Positions 34,957-43,084 of a DNA stretch of 57,300 nucleotides are shown piece after piece. The stretch is from an uncultured Prevotella sp. GTDB lineage: Bacteria > Bacteroidota > Bacteroidia > Bacteroidales > Bacteroidaceae. The stretch lies in contig CALZXH010000006.1 of NCBI GenBank assembly GCA_945830055.1, forward strand, positions 1-57,300. Direction: 5' to 3'. How positions within the stretch are numbered: the first letter of the stretch is position 1; every line of letters begins with the position of its first letter. The translations under genes and the position numbers were made by a program. The notes under the pieces were generated by a model that had not been told where the DNA came from, did not search any database, and saw only the letters and a program-made list of their open reading frames with translations.

Positions 34957-35031
34957 ATATTTATGCAGTTTTAGCTTTGCTAATTGCATAAATATGTGTA
35001 TATTTGCCCCTTGTATTGCATAAATATACAA
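34957..35031 (+). promoter_or_regulatory. ArgR operators and argR promoter
   Basis: The 11-mer TGCATAAATAT occurs three times: inverted at 34957-34967 (ATATTTATGCA), direct at 34985-34995 and direct at 35017-35027, the last two exactly 32 bp apart. The -7 box TATATTTG lies at 34999-35006, between the two direct copies, and forms with the left one an imperfect palindrome (GCATAAATATGTGTATATTTGC minus ends). The right copy ends 6 bases before the argR ATG. ArgR binds AT-rich palindromic boxes, so this should be the autoregulatory operator of the whole operon. Confidence 0.7.
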
Positions 35032-35033
35032 AA

Positions 35034-35510
35034 ATGAAGGTTAAGAAGAACAGATTGGAAACCTTGAGAATGCTGATCTCGAGTCGGGAACTCGGCAGTC
35101 AGGAGGAGGTACTTGCCGCTTTGCAAGAGGAAGGCTTTGAGCTGACACAGGCCACATTGAGCCGTGACATGAAGCAACTCAAGGTGGCTAAGGCAGCCAG
35201 CATGAACGGCGACTATGTGTATGTGTTGCCCAATGTGACCATGTACAAGCGCGTGAAGACTCCCGGACAGGTCAAGGAGATGATGAAGGTACCTGGTTTC
35301 AAATCGATACAGTTTGCGGGCAATATGGCGGTCATCAAAACCCTGCCAGGCTATGCCAGCAGTATCGCCTATAACATTGATGTGAATCCGGTACCGGGAA
35401 TCCTCGGTACCATCGCCGGAGATGACACCATCTTCATCGTGGTGGCTGAGGGAGCAGAGCAGCGGGATGTGATGAAAGCACTGAGCCATGTGGTACCAGA
35501 AATGATGTAG
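35034..35510 (+). CDS. argR: Arginine repressor ArgR
   Basis: A 158-residue arginine-responsive regulator. The N-terminal winged helix (NRLETLRMLISSRELGSQEE then ELTQATLSRDMKQLKVAKA, with the recognition motif TQATLSRD) lies in residues 4-60, and the C-terminal arginine-binding hexamerisation domain holds PGYASSIAYNIDV and LGTIAGDDTIFIV. The start at 35034 (MKVKKNRLETL) is chosen because upstream sequence is promoter and operator. It is the first gene of the arginine/proline operon and probably represses it when arginine is plentiful. Confidence 0.94.
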   Translation: MKVKKNRLETLRMLISSRELGSQEEVLAALQEEGFELTQATLSRDMKQLKVAKAASMNGDYVYVLPNVTMYKRVKTPGQVKEMMKVPGFKSIQFAGNMAVIKTLPGYASSIAYNIDVNPVPGILGTIAGDDTIFIVVAEGAEQRDVMKALSHVVPEMM

Positions 35511-35519
35511 AACCGGAAG

Positions 35520-35600
35520 ATAATAATATCATTGATAATGGACAATAATGATTTAATGACAGAACAATCTTCAATCCTCCCCAACGGGGGGGCAGGGGGT
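35520..35600 (+). repeat. Half copy of the GC-rich element at the GNAT start
   Basis: The right end TCTTCAATCCTCCCCAACGG (from 35568) with GGGGGGCAGGGGGT to 35600 matches the right ends of the elements before argC and argD. The AT-rich part before it (ATGGACAATAATGATTTAAT) also resembles their core, including start codon and Asn codons. The left GC-rich end is missing. The coding frame passes through the repeat. Confidence 0.65.
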
Positions 35601-36212
35601 ACCTCCATAGAAGTGATGGTGGCAGATGCCTCGCACGAGAAGTATGTTGACACCATTTTACAGACCATTGCCGATGCTGCCAAGGTGCGTGGCACCGGTA
35701 TCGCCAAACGAACCCATGAATACCTTGCCACCAAGATGAAGGAGGCAAAGGCGGTGATAGCCCTCTGTGGAGACAGGCTTGCCGGTTTCAGTTACATAGA
35801 GACTTGGGGAAACAAACAGTATGTAACCACTTCGGGCCTGATAGTGCATCCCGATTTCCGTAACCACGGAGTGGCAAAGCGTATCAAGGACCTTACGTTC
35901 TCCTTGGCACGAACGCGCTGGCCTCATGCCAAGATATTCAGTCTCACCAGTGGTGCCGCTGTGATGAGTATGAACACCCAGTTGGGCTATCAGCCAGTGA
36001 CCTTTGCCGACCTTACTGATGACGAGGCTTTCTGGCGGGGTTGTGAGGGTTGCATCAATGTAGATGTGCTGCATCGCACCAACCGTAAATACTGCATCTG
36101 CACCGCCATGCTCTATGATCCCGAGGAGCATTTGCCCGCAAAGATTCCGCAGGAGGTGCTGCAACGCATCAGAGAGATAGACCATCCCGAGGAGACGGAA
36201 GCGAAGGACTGA
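35532..36212 (+). CDS. GNAT acyltransferase, candidate N-succinylglutamate synthase
   Basis: A 226-residue GNAT-fold acyltransferase. The core fold shows GLIVHPDFRNHGVAKRIKDL (acyl-CoA-binding loop, about residues 110-129) followed by MNTQLGYQPVTFADL. A C-rich motif, WRGCEGCINVD, and CICTAMLYDP close the domain. In Bacteroides the homologue at this place in the arginine cluster has, as I recall, been proposed to make the first acylated glutamate; here the assignment rests on family and context. The first 23 residues (MIMDNNDLMTEQSSILPNGG and on) come from a GC-rich repeat and are not part of the family domain, which begins near IEVMVADASHEKYVD. It lies 21 bases after argR. Confidence 0.75.
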   Translation: MIMDNNDLMTEQSSILPNGGAGGTSIEVMVADASHEKYVDTILQTIADAAKVRGTGIAKRTHEYLATKMKEAKAVIALCGDRLAGFSYIETWGNKQYVTTSGLIVHPDFRNHGVAKRIKDLTFSLARTRWPHAKIFSLTSGAAVMSMNTQLGYQPVTFADLTDDEAFWRGCEGCINVDVLHRTNRKYCICTAMLYDPEEHLPAKIPQEVLQRIREIDHPEETEAKD

Positions 36213-36263
36213 TTAAAGAATCCATCTTGACAACGAAACCAATAAATACACATTATATATAAT

Positions 36264-37469
36264 ATGAGCGAGAAAAAGAAAGTAGTAGTGGCCTTCTCTG
36301 GAGGGCTCGATACCTCTTATACAGTGATGAAACTGGCACAAGAGGGATATGAAGTGTATGCAGCCTGCGCCAATACCGGCGGCTTCAGCGAAGAGCAGTT
36401 GAAGAAGAACGAGGAGAATGCCTACAAACTGGGCGCCGTGAAGTATGTGACGCTCGACGTGACCCATGAGTATTACGAGAAATCGCTGAAGTACATGATC
36501 TTCGGCAATGTGCTGCGCAACAACTGCTATCCCATCTCGGTGAGCAGCGAGCGCATCTTCCAGGCCATTGCCATCGCCCGGTATGCCAACGAGATAGGAG
36601 CGTCTGCCATCGCCCACGGCAGTACTGGAGCCGGCAACGACCAGATTCGCTTTGACATGACCTTCCTGGTGATGGCACCCGGTGTGGAGATCATCACCCT
36701 GACACGTGACCAGAAGCTGACCCGCAAGGAAGAGGTGGACTATCTGAACGAGCATGGCTTCTTTGCCGACTTCACCAAACTGAAGTATTCATACAACGTG
36801 GGCATCTGGGGCACCAGCATCTGCGGCGGCGAACTGCTCGACCCTACGCAGGGACTGCCGGAGGATGCTTATCTGAAGCACGTGACCGCCAAAGAACCCG
36901 AAACCACACTGAAGATAACCTTCGACAAGGGAGAGATAGTGGCTGTAAACGACATGCACTTTGACGACAAGGTGGCTGCCATCCAGAAGATAGAAGAGAT
37001 TGGCGCTTCATACGCCATAGGAAGAGATGCTAACGTGGGCGACACGATCATCGGCATCAAGGGACGTGTGGGCTTTGAGGCGGCTGCTCCCAAACTGATC
37101 ATCGAGGCACACCGTCTGCTGGAGAAATCCACGCTGAGCAAGTGGCAGCAGTACTGGAAAGACCAGGTGGCAAACTGGTATGGCATGTTCCTCCACGAGA
37201 GTCAGTACCTGGAGCCTGTGATGCCCGATATCGAGGCAATGCTTACCTCTTCGCAGCGCCATGTGAGCGGTACCGCCATCCTGAAACTGCGTCCCTATTC
37301 GTTCGAGACAGTGGGTATCGACTCTGTCAATGACCTTACCAAGTCGAAACTGGGCGAGTATGGCGAGACACAGAACGGCTGGACTGCCGACGAGGCCAAG
37401 GGCTTCATCAAGGTATCGAGCACACCGCTGAGAGTGTATTACGGCATACATAAAGACGAAAATAGATAA
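36264..37469 (+). CDS. argG: Argininosuccinate synthase ArgG
   Basis: A 401-residue cytoplasmic enzyme joining citrulline and aspartate with ATP. The nucleotide loop VVAFSGGLDTSYTV lies at residues 8-21. Further family motifs are AHGSTGAGNDQIRFD near 115 and YSYNVGIWGTSICGGELLDP near 175, the latter matching the class found in Bacteroidetes. Length is normal. It follows the GNAT gene after 51 bases, and its stop codon abuts the left end of a GC-rich element. Confidence 0.95.
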   Translation: MSEKKKVVVAFSGGLDTSYTVMKLAQEGYEVYAACANTGGFSEEQLKKNEENAYKLGAVKYVTLDVTHEYYEKSLKYMIFGNVLRNNCYPISVSSERIFQAIAIARYANEIGASAIAHGSTGAGNDQIRFDMTFLVMAPGVEIITLTRDQKLTRKEEVDYLNEHGFFADFTKLKYSYNVGIWGTSICGGELLDPTQGLPEDAYLKHVTAKEPETTLKITFDKGEIVAVNDMHFDDKVAAIQKIEEIGASYAIGRDANVGDTIIGIKGRVGFEAAAPKLIIEAHRLLEKSTLSKWQQYWKDQVANWYGMFLHESQYLEPVMPDIEAMLTSSQRHVSGTAILKLRPYSFETVGIDSVNDLTKSKLGEYGETQNGWTADEAKGFIKVSSTPLRVYYGIHKDENR

Positions 37470-37642
37470 AGGGGGTCCCCTAACCCTCCGGCGAGGGGGT
37501 ATTGAAGTGCCCTTATCCTCTTGTCTAACCTCTATCAGGATCCAGGGTTATTATATACTATTAATATGTAATGAAATTGATGAACAACAATAATTATATG
37601 TCACAACATATTTCAACACCCCCCACCGGGGGGCAGGGGGGC
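37470..37642 (+). mobile_element. GC-rich inverted-repeat element between argG and argC
   Basis: About 172 bp. The left end (37471-37510, GGGGTCCCCTAACCCTCCGG then CGAGGGGGTATTGAAGTG) is an imperfect inverted copy of the right end (TTTCAACACCCCCCACCGGG at 37610 on, to 37642). The AT-rich core carries ATTAATATGTAATGAAAT, several ATG codons and the start used by argC. Core and ends match the element at 38666-38834. It begins one base after the argG stop and ends inside argC codon 24. No transposase; MITE-like. Alternatively it is a conserved regulatory leader that has been duplicated. Confidence 0.75.
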
Positions 37643-38665
37643 GTACGAGTCGGAATATTAGGTGCGGCAGGCTATACCGGAGGCGAACTGATAAGGTTGC
37701 TGGTTAATCACCCCGAAGTGGAAATAGTGTTTGCCAACAGCGAGAGTAATGCGGGCAACCCGGTGGCTGAGGTACACGAAGGACTATATGGCGATTGCGA
37801 TTTGAAGTTCACTTCCGAGATGCCCTTCGACGAGGTGGATGTGGTGTTCTTCTGCTTCGGTCACGGCAAGAGCGAGGAGTTTCTGCGCACTCATGCCATA
37901 CCGGAACATGTGCGCATCATAGACCTGGCGCAGGACTACCGCATTGCGGCACCGGGAGCGTATGACGCCACGCAACCCATGACACCCGGCAACCACGATT
38001 TTGTGTACGGACTGCCCGAGCTGAACCGTGACAAGATAAGGGAGGTACGGCATATCGCCAATCCCGGATGCTTTGCCACCTGCATACAGCTGGCACTGCT
38101 GCCTGCCGCCAAGATGCAACTGTTGCAATATGATGTGGCGGTGAATGCCATCACTGGCAGTACGGGGGCGGGACAGAAGCCCTCTGCCACCACCCACTTC
38201 TCCTGGCGCAACGGCAATATGAGCATCTACAAGCCTTTTACACACCAGCATCTGGCGGAGATATGCCAGTCGCTCAATACGCTACAGCATACTCCCCGAG
38301 TGGGAGGATCAGGCTCAGAGCCGTCCATCGACTTTATCCCTTACCGAGGAGACTTCGCCCGTGGTATCTTTGCCACACAGGTGGTGAAGACAGAAGCCAG
38401 TATCGACACCGTCGTTCAAGCCTATAAGGACTTCTATGCCGATGCCGCTTTTACCCATTACAGCGACAGTTCCATAGACCTGAAGCAGGTGGTGAACACC
38501 AACAAGTGTCTGGTACATTGTGAGAAGTACGGCAACAAGCTGCTCATCACCTCGTGTATCGACAACCTGCTCAAGGGAGCCGTTGGACAGGCGGTACAGA
38601 ATATGAACCTGATGTTCGGACTCGACGAGAAGGAAGGACTGAAGCTGAAGGCAGCGGCATTTTAG
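37571..38665 (+). CDS. argC: N-acyl-gamma-glutamyl-phosphate reductase ArgC
   Basis: A 364-residue NADPH-dependent reductase of the arginine pathway, probably acting on the N-succinyl intermediate here. The Rossmann loop VGILGAAGYTGGELIRLL starts at residue 27, and the catalytic Cys is Cys167 in HIANPGCFATCIQL. The first 24 residues (MKLMNNNNYMSQHISTPPTG and on) have no counterpart in the family and are encoded by a GC-rich inverted-repeat element. No alternative ATG or GTG lies between that peptide and the Rossmann fold, so the element must supply the start. The Met at position 10 is an alternative start within it. The stop again abuts the next element copy. Confidence 0.92.
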   Translation: MKLMNNNNYMSQHISTPPTGGQGGVRVGILGAAGYTGGELIRLLVNHPEVEIVFANSESNAGNPVAEVHEGLYGDCDLKFTSEMPFDEVDVVFFCFGHGKSEEFLRTHAIPEHVRIIDLAQDYRIAAPGAYDATQPMTPGNHDFVYGLPELNRDKIREVRHIANPGCFATCIQLALLPAAKMQLLQYDVAVNAITGSTGAGQKPSATTHFSWRNGNMSIYKPFTHQHLAEICQSLNTLQHTPRVGGSGSEPSIDFIPYRGDFARGIFATQVVKTEASIDTVVQAYKDFYADAAFTHYSDSSIDLKQVVNTNKCLVHCEKYGNKLLITSCIDNLLKGAVGQAVQNMNLMFGLDEKEGLKLKAAAF

Positions 38666-38834
38666 GGGCCCCCCTGCCCCCCGGTGGGGGGTATTGAAGT
38701 GCACCACATATACTCTTGTGTAACATCCATTGGGTTTAGGGCTATTATAAATATTAATATGTAATGAAATATGAACAGTAATAAAAATATGTCGCAACAA
38801 GTTTCAACACCCCCCTCCGGGGGGCAGGGGGGCC
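38666..38834 (+). mobile_element. GC-rich inverted-repeat element between argC and argD
   Basis: About 168 bp, the best-preserved copy. Left end: GGGCCCCCCTGCCCCCCGGT from 38666, continuing GGGGGGTATTGAAGTGC to 38702. Right end: GTTTCAACACCCCCCTCCGG from 38801, continuing GGGGCAGGGGGGCC to 38834. The ends are inverted repeats of each other over about 33 bases with few mismatches. The core (TAATATGTAATGAAATATGA) is shared with the copy before argC. The element starts at the base after the argC stop and ends within the argD frame. Confidence 0.8.
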
Positions 38835-39979
38835 GTCCCCTCTTCGACGTCTATCCCCTCTTTGACGTGAATATCGTAAAAGGCAAGGGATGCAAGGTTT
38901 GGGACGAAGAGGGTACGGAGTACCTTGACCTCTACGGCGGACATGCCGTTATCAGCATAGGCCACTGTCATCCCCACTATGTGGAGGCCGTGAGCCGTCA
39001 GGTGGCGCAGTTGGGCTTCTATTCCAACTCTGTGGTGAACAAACTGCAGAGACAGCTGGCAGAACGTCTGGGTAAGGCTTCGGGCTATGAGGACTATAGC
39101 CTGTTTCTTATCAACAGCGGAGCCGAAGCCAATGAGAACGCTCTGAAACTCGCCTCGTTTGCCACCGGCAGAAAGCGTGTGCTCTCTGCCCAGAAAGCCT
39201 TCCATGGAAGGACATCCTTGGCGGTGGAAGCCACCGACAATCCCAAGATTATTGCCCCTATCAACGCCAACGGTCATGTGACCTATCTGCCCCTTAATGA
39301 CATCAGCGCATGGGAAGCCGAGCTGGCGAAAGGTGATGTGTGTGCCTGCATCGTGGAGTGCATCCAGGGAGTGGGAGGCATCCGTCTGCTTACCCCAGAG
39401 TTTGCCCAGGCATTGCAACAGGCATGTCAGCGTTACGGAGCCAAGCTCATCTGCGATGAGATACAGTGTGGTTACGGGCGTAGCGGCAAGTTCTTCGCCC
39501 ACCAATGGCTGGGCATCCGACCCGACCTGATTACCATGGCAAAAGGTATTGCCAACGGATTCCCCATGGGAGCACTGCTTATCTCCCCCGGTTTCACTCC
39601 GGTATATGGACAGTTGGGCACTACCTTCGGAGGCAACCATCTGGCGTGTGCCGCTGCCCTTGCCGTGCTCGATGTGATGGAGGAAGAGCATCTGGTGGAG
39701 AACGCCCGCATCACGGGTGACTATCTGATGGAGCAACTGAGGCAGTTGCAGCAGCGGCAGAGCCACATCACCGAGGTGAGGGGCAGAGGTCTGATGATAG
39801 GCATCGAACTCGATGTGCCCCATAAGGAGGTGCGCCATGCCCTGCTCTTTGAGGAAAAGGCGTTTACAGGCTGTTCGGGTACCAACACCTTGCGCCTGTT
39901 GCCGCCCCTCTGCTTCAGCAGGGAGATGGCAGACCTGTTCATCGCCAAACTGGAAAAGGTGCTGGAAAAAGTATCATAG
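38771..39979 (+). CDS. argD: N-acylornithine aminotransferase ArgD
   Basis: A 402-residue PLP-dependent class III aminotransferase; with argF' in the operon it probably acts on N-succinylornithine. Family features are YPLFDVNIVKGKGCKVWDEE, GGHAVISIGHCHPHYVEA, INSGAEANENALKLA, the cofactor region CDEIQCGYGRSGKFFAHQ and the Lys of ITMAKGIANGFPMGA. The usual protein begins near PLFDVYPLFD. Here 21 extra residues (MNSNKNMSQQVSTPPSGGQG and on) precede it, encoded by the right half of a GC-rich element. No other start fits between. Confidence 0.93.
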   Translation: MNSNKNMSQQVSTPPSGGQGGRPLFDVYPLFDVNIVKGKGCKVWDEEGTEYLDLYGGHAVISIGHCHPHYVEAVSRQVAQLGFYSNSVVNKLQRQLAERLGKASGYEDYSLFLINSGAEANENALKLASFATGRKRVLSAQKAFHGRTSLAVEATDNPKIIAPINANGHVTYLPLNDISAWEAELAKGDVCACIVECIQGVGGIRLLTPEFAQALQQACQRYGAKLICDEIQCGYGRSGKFFAHQWLGIRPDLITMAKGIANGFPMGALLISPGFTPVYGQLGTTFGGNHLACAAALAVLDVMEEEHLVENARITGDYLMEQLRQLQQRQSHITEVRGRGLMIGIELDVPHKEVRHALLFEEKAFTGCSGTNTLRLLPPLCFSREMADLFIAKLEKVLEKVS

Positions 39980-40002
39980 CACAACACAATACCATCAATA
40001 CC

Positions 40003-40785
40003 ATGAAAATAGCAATTATAGGAGCCGGAGCAATGGGAGGTGCCATTGCCGAGGGAATACTCAAGACAGATAACTTCTGCGCCTCAGACCTTGTAGTGAG
40101 TGATCACCACGAACAGGTGTTGCAGCATTTTGCCCAAAAGGGCGCCGCTACCACCCCGTGCAACCAGAAGGCGGCACAGGCTGCTGATGTGGTGTGCATA
40201 GTAGTAAAACCCTGGCATGTGGAGAAAACATTGAAGGGCATCAAGGACGTGATGGACTACAGCCGCCAGACCCTGTTGGTGGTGGCGGCAGGAGTACCGT
40301 CAGCGAATATCCTGCAGTGGATGGACAAGGAGGGCAGCGTGCCTCCTCTCTTCCTTGTGATGCCCAATATCGCCATTGCCTATATGGCATCTGCCACTTA
40401 CATTACTCCGGTGGGAGCTACGCCAGAGGAAGTAGAAGCTATCACCGGCTTGTTTGACAAGATGGGCCGCACGTTCTTGCTCGAAGAAGATCACTATCCC
40501 GCAGCCACTGCCCTTTCGTGTTCCATTGCCTATGCCATGCGCTATGCGCGTGCCAGTATGGAAGCGGCTGTGGAACTGGGCTTCAAGGTACCGCAGGCCA
40601 AAGACATCGTGCTGCAGACCATGCAGGGTGCCGTATCGCTGCTGCAAGCCACGGGTGAGCATCCCGAGGCGGTGATCGACAAAGTGACCACTCCCGGCGG
40701 ACTCACCATCCGAGGACTCAACGAAATGGAAAATGCCGGATTCAGCAGTGCAGTGATTAGGGGAGTGAAGAAAGGGCTAAAATAA
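40003..40785 (+). CDS. proC: Pyrroline-5-carboxylate reductase ProC
   Basis: A 260-residue reductase catalysing the last step of proline synthesis. The N-terminal Rossmann loop IAIIGAGAMGGAIAEGIL is followed by VVCIVVKPWHVEKTL and the C-terminal ProC motif (AGEHPEAV-like region, VTTPGGLTIRGLNEMENAGF). Dimerisation helices are present. It starts 23 bases after argD, linking the proline branch to the arginine operon; proBA lies three genes further on. Confidence 0.94.
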   Translation: MKIAIIGAGAMGGAIAEGILKTDNFCASDLVVSDHHEQVLQHFAQKGAATTPCNQKAAQAADVVCIVVKPWHVEKTLKGIKDVMDYSRQTLLVVAAGVPSANILQWMDKEGSVPPLFLVMPNIAIAYMASATYITPVGATPEEVEAITGLFDKMGRTFLLEEDHYPAATALSCSIAYAMRYARASMEAAVELGFKVPQAKDIVLQTMQGAVSLLQATGEHPEAVIDKVTTPGGLTIRGLNEMENAGFSSAVIRGVKKGLK

Positions 40786-40793
40786 AAACTATT

Positions 40794-41348
40794 ATGGAAG
40801 AAGCAATCAAGCAAATTGGCGAGAGACTCAAAGGATTGAGGGATGTCCTGGATATACCGGCAGAAGAAGTGGCAGAACTCTGCGGCTTCACAGTTGATAA
40901 CTACCTGAAAATGGAAAGCGGAGAGGGAGAACTCTCGGTGAGCAGTCTGCAGAAAATATCGAAGCGCTATGGCATAGCACTTGACGTGCTATTGTTTGGT
41001 GAAGAACCACACATGAGCACCTACTTCCTGACACGCAAGGGGCAGGGCATGAGTGTGGAGCGTCGTAGCGCGTACAAATACCAGAGTCTTGCCAGCGGTT
41101 TCAGAGGACGACAGGCAGACCCTTTCATGGTGGAGGTAGAACCCAAGCCCGCCGATACACCATTGGAAAAGAACTCGCACCAAGGACAGGAGTTTGACAT
41201 GGTGACCGAGGGCACACTGGAACTGACCATCGGCAAGAAGGTGCTGGTACTCGAAGCTGGTGACAGCATCTATTTTGACGCCACACAGCCCCATGCCATG
41301 CGTGCCCTTAATGGCAAGGCAGTGAAGTTCCTTGCCATCATCTTCTGA
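40794..41348 (+). CDS. XRE-type regulator with cupin domain
   Basis: A 184-residue cytoplasmic protein with an N-terminal helix-turn-helix of the Cro/C1 type (ERLKGLRDVLDIPAEEVAEL then FTVDNYLKMESGEGELSVSS, about residues 8-55) and a C-terminal cupin_2 barrel (about 110-184, with EFDMVTEGTLELTIGKKVLV and LEAGDSIYFDATQPHAMRAL). This class often regulates neighbouring amino-acid or acyl-CoA genes after binding a small ligand. Its place between proC and the acyl-CoA ligase gene is conserved, as I recall, in Bacteroidales arginine clusters. The ligand is unknown. Confidence 0.85.
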   Translation: MEEAIKQIGERLKGLRDVLDIPAEEVAELCGFTVDNYLKMESGEGELSVSSLQKISKRYGIALDVLLFGEEPHMSTYFLTRKGQGMSVERRSAYKYQSLASGFRGRQADPFMVEVEPKPADTPLEKNSHQGQEFDMVTEGTLELTIGKKVLVLEAGDSIYFDATQPHAMRALNGKAVKFLAIIF

Positions 41349-41383
41349 GAAGCGAGAATAACAATATAACAAAAAGCCCCAAG

Positions 41384-43039
41384 ATGATAGAGAGATTTCT
41401 GAAACAAACCGTATTTACGTCGCAGGAAGACTTTGCCAAGAACCTGCAGTTCATCATACCCGACCATTTCAATTTCGCTTATGACGTGATGGATGTGTGG
41501 GCACAGCAGAAGCCCGAAAAGACCGGTCTGCTGTGGACCAACGACGAGGGAGCCTGCGAGCAGTTCTCGTTTGCCCGACTCAAGGAACTGAGTGACAAAA
41601 CCGCAGCCTACTTCGCCCAACTGGGCATAGGCAAGGGCGATATGGTGATGCTGATACTGAAGCGCCGTTACGAGTTCTGGCTTGCCATGCTCGCCCTGCA
41701 CAAGTTGGGCGCAGTGGCAATCCCTGCCACCCACATGCTCACCAAGCACGACATCGTATATCGTAATACACGTGCCGATGTGAAAGCCATCGTGTGCGTG
41801 GCAGAGGAGTATGTGATGGAGCAGGTCAAGGCTGCCATGCCCGAGAGTCCCAGTGTGAAGGTGCTGGTGGCAGTGGGCGACAGGCACGATGATGCCTTCC
41901 ATAACTGGCATGAGGAATGGGACAAGGCACCTGCTTTTGTACGTCCCGACCATGTCAACGACAACAGCGACACCATGCTGATGTACTTTACCAGCGGAAC
42001 CAGCGGTGAACCCAAGATGGTGGCACACGACTACCTTTATGCCTTGGGACATCTCACTACCGGAGTGTATTGGCACAACCTGAGCGAAGACAGCATACAC
42101 CTCACCGTGGCAGATACGGGTTGGGGCAAGGCTGTATGGGGCAAGTTCTACGGACAGTGGTTTGCCGGTGCTGCCGTGTTTGTGTATGACCATGAGAAGT
42201 TCAGCGCTGACAGTATGCTGAGGCAGATAGAGAAGTATCGTATCACTTCGTTCTGCGCTCCACCTACCGTGTATCGCTTCATGATCCATGAGGATTTTTC
42301 CAATTACGACCTATCGTCATTGCGCTACTGCTGTACTGCAGGTGAAGCGCTCAACCCCGCCGTGTTCGACAAGTTCAAGGAACTGACGGGCATTTCGCTG
42401 ATGGAGGGATTCGGACAGACGGAGACCACCATGACCCTGGGCACCATGCCCTGGATCAAACCGAAGCCCGGTTCGATGGGACTGCCCAACCCGCAGTATG
42501 ACATCGACCTGGTGAAGCCCGACGGCACTCCCTGTGAGGATGGTGAAAAGGGCGAGATTGTTGTCAGGACAGACAAAGGCAAGCCTGTTGGATTGTTCAA
42601 GGAATACTATCGCGATGAGGAACTGTCGCACAACGTATGGCACGACAATATATATCATACAGGCGATGTGGCATGGCGCGACGAGGACGGCTACTACTGG
42701 TTTGAGGGACGTATCGATGACGTGATCAAGAGTAGTGGCTACCGCATTGGTCCGTTTGAGGTGGAGAGTGCCCTGATGACTCATCCTGCTGTGGTGGAAT
42801 GTGCCATCACCGGTGTGCCCGACGAGATCCGAGGCATGGTGGTAAAAGCCACTGTGGTGCTGCACAAGGACTGGAAGAGCAAGGCAGGTGACGACCTGGT
42901 GAAGGAATTGCAGAACCACGTGAAACGCGAAACGGCACCCTACAAATATCCCCGTATCGTGGAGTTTGTGGACGAACTGCCCAAAACCATCAGCGGAAAG
43001 ATAAGGCGTGTAGAGATAAGGGAGCGAGACAAGAAATGA
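41384..43039 (+). CDS. AMP-forming acyl-CoA ligase
   Basis: A 551-residue member of the adenylate-forming superfamily, closest in look to acetyl-CoA and medium-chain acyl-CoA synthetases. Motifs are YFTSGTSGEPKMVAHDY (P-loop-like A3, about residues 203-219), MEGFGQTETTMTLG (A5), YHTGDVAWRDEDGYYWFEGR (A7/A8) and PKTISGKIRR with the catalytic Lys near the end. It activates a carboxylic acid with ATP and CoA; which acid is not clear. Placement amid arginine and proline genes and next to a cupin regulator suggests it supplies or recycles an acyl-CoA. Confidence 0.85.
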   Translation: MIERFLKQTVFTSQEDFAKNLQFIIPDHFNFAYDVMDVWAQQKPEKTGLLWTNDEGACEQFSFARLKELSDKTAAYFAQLGIGKGDMVMLILKRRYEFWLAMLALHKLGAVAIPATHMLTKHDIVYRNTRADVKAIVCVAEEYVMEQVKAAMPESPSVKVLVAVGDRHDDAFHNWHEEWDKAPAFVRPDHVNDNSDTMLMYFTSGTSGEPKMVAHDYLYALGHLTTGVYWHNLSEDSIHLTVADTGWGKAVWGKFYGQWFAGAAVFVYDHEKFSADSMLRQIEKYRITSFCAPPTVYRFMIHEDFSNYDLSSLRYCCTAGEALNPAVFDKFKELTGISLMEGFGQTETTMTLGTMPWIKPKPGSMGLPNPQYDIDLVKPDGTPCEDGEKGEIVVRTDKGKPVGLFKEYYRDEELSHNVWHDNIYHTGDVAWRDEDGYYWFEGRIDDVIKSSGYRIGPFEVESALMTHPAVVECAITGVPDEIRGMVVKATVVLHKDWKSKAGDDLVKELQNHVKRETAPYKYPRIVEFVDELPKTISGKIRRVEIRERDKK

Positions 43040-43075
43040 TTCTTCATTCCTCATTCTTCATTCTTCATTTATAAA
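43036..43075 (+). repeat. CTTCATT simple repeat before proBA
   Basis: ATTCTTCATTCCTCATTCTT and a following CATTCTTCATTT make a stretch of near-tandem TTCTTCATTC units directly after the ligase stop and before the proBA start. A similar TTCTTCACTC stretch lies at 48026-48060 between two reverse-strand genes. Such stretches are frequent in Bacteroidales intergenic DNA. Confidence 0.5.
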
Positions 43076-43084
43076 AGGAATACC

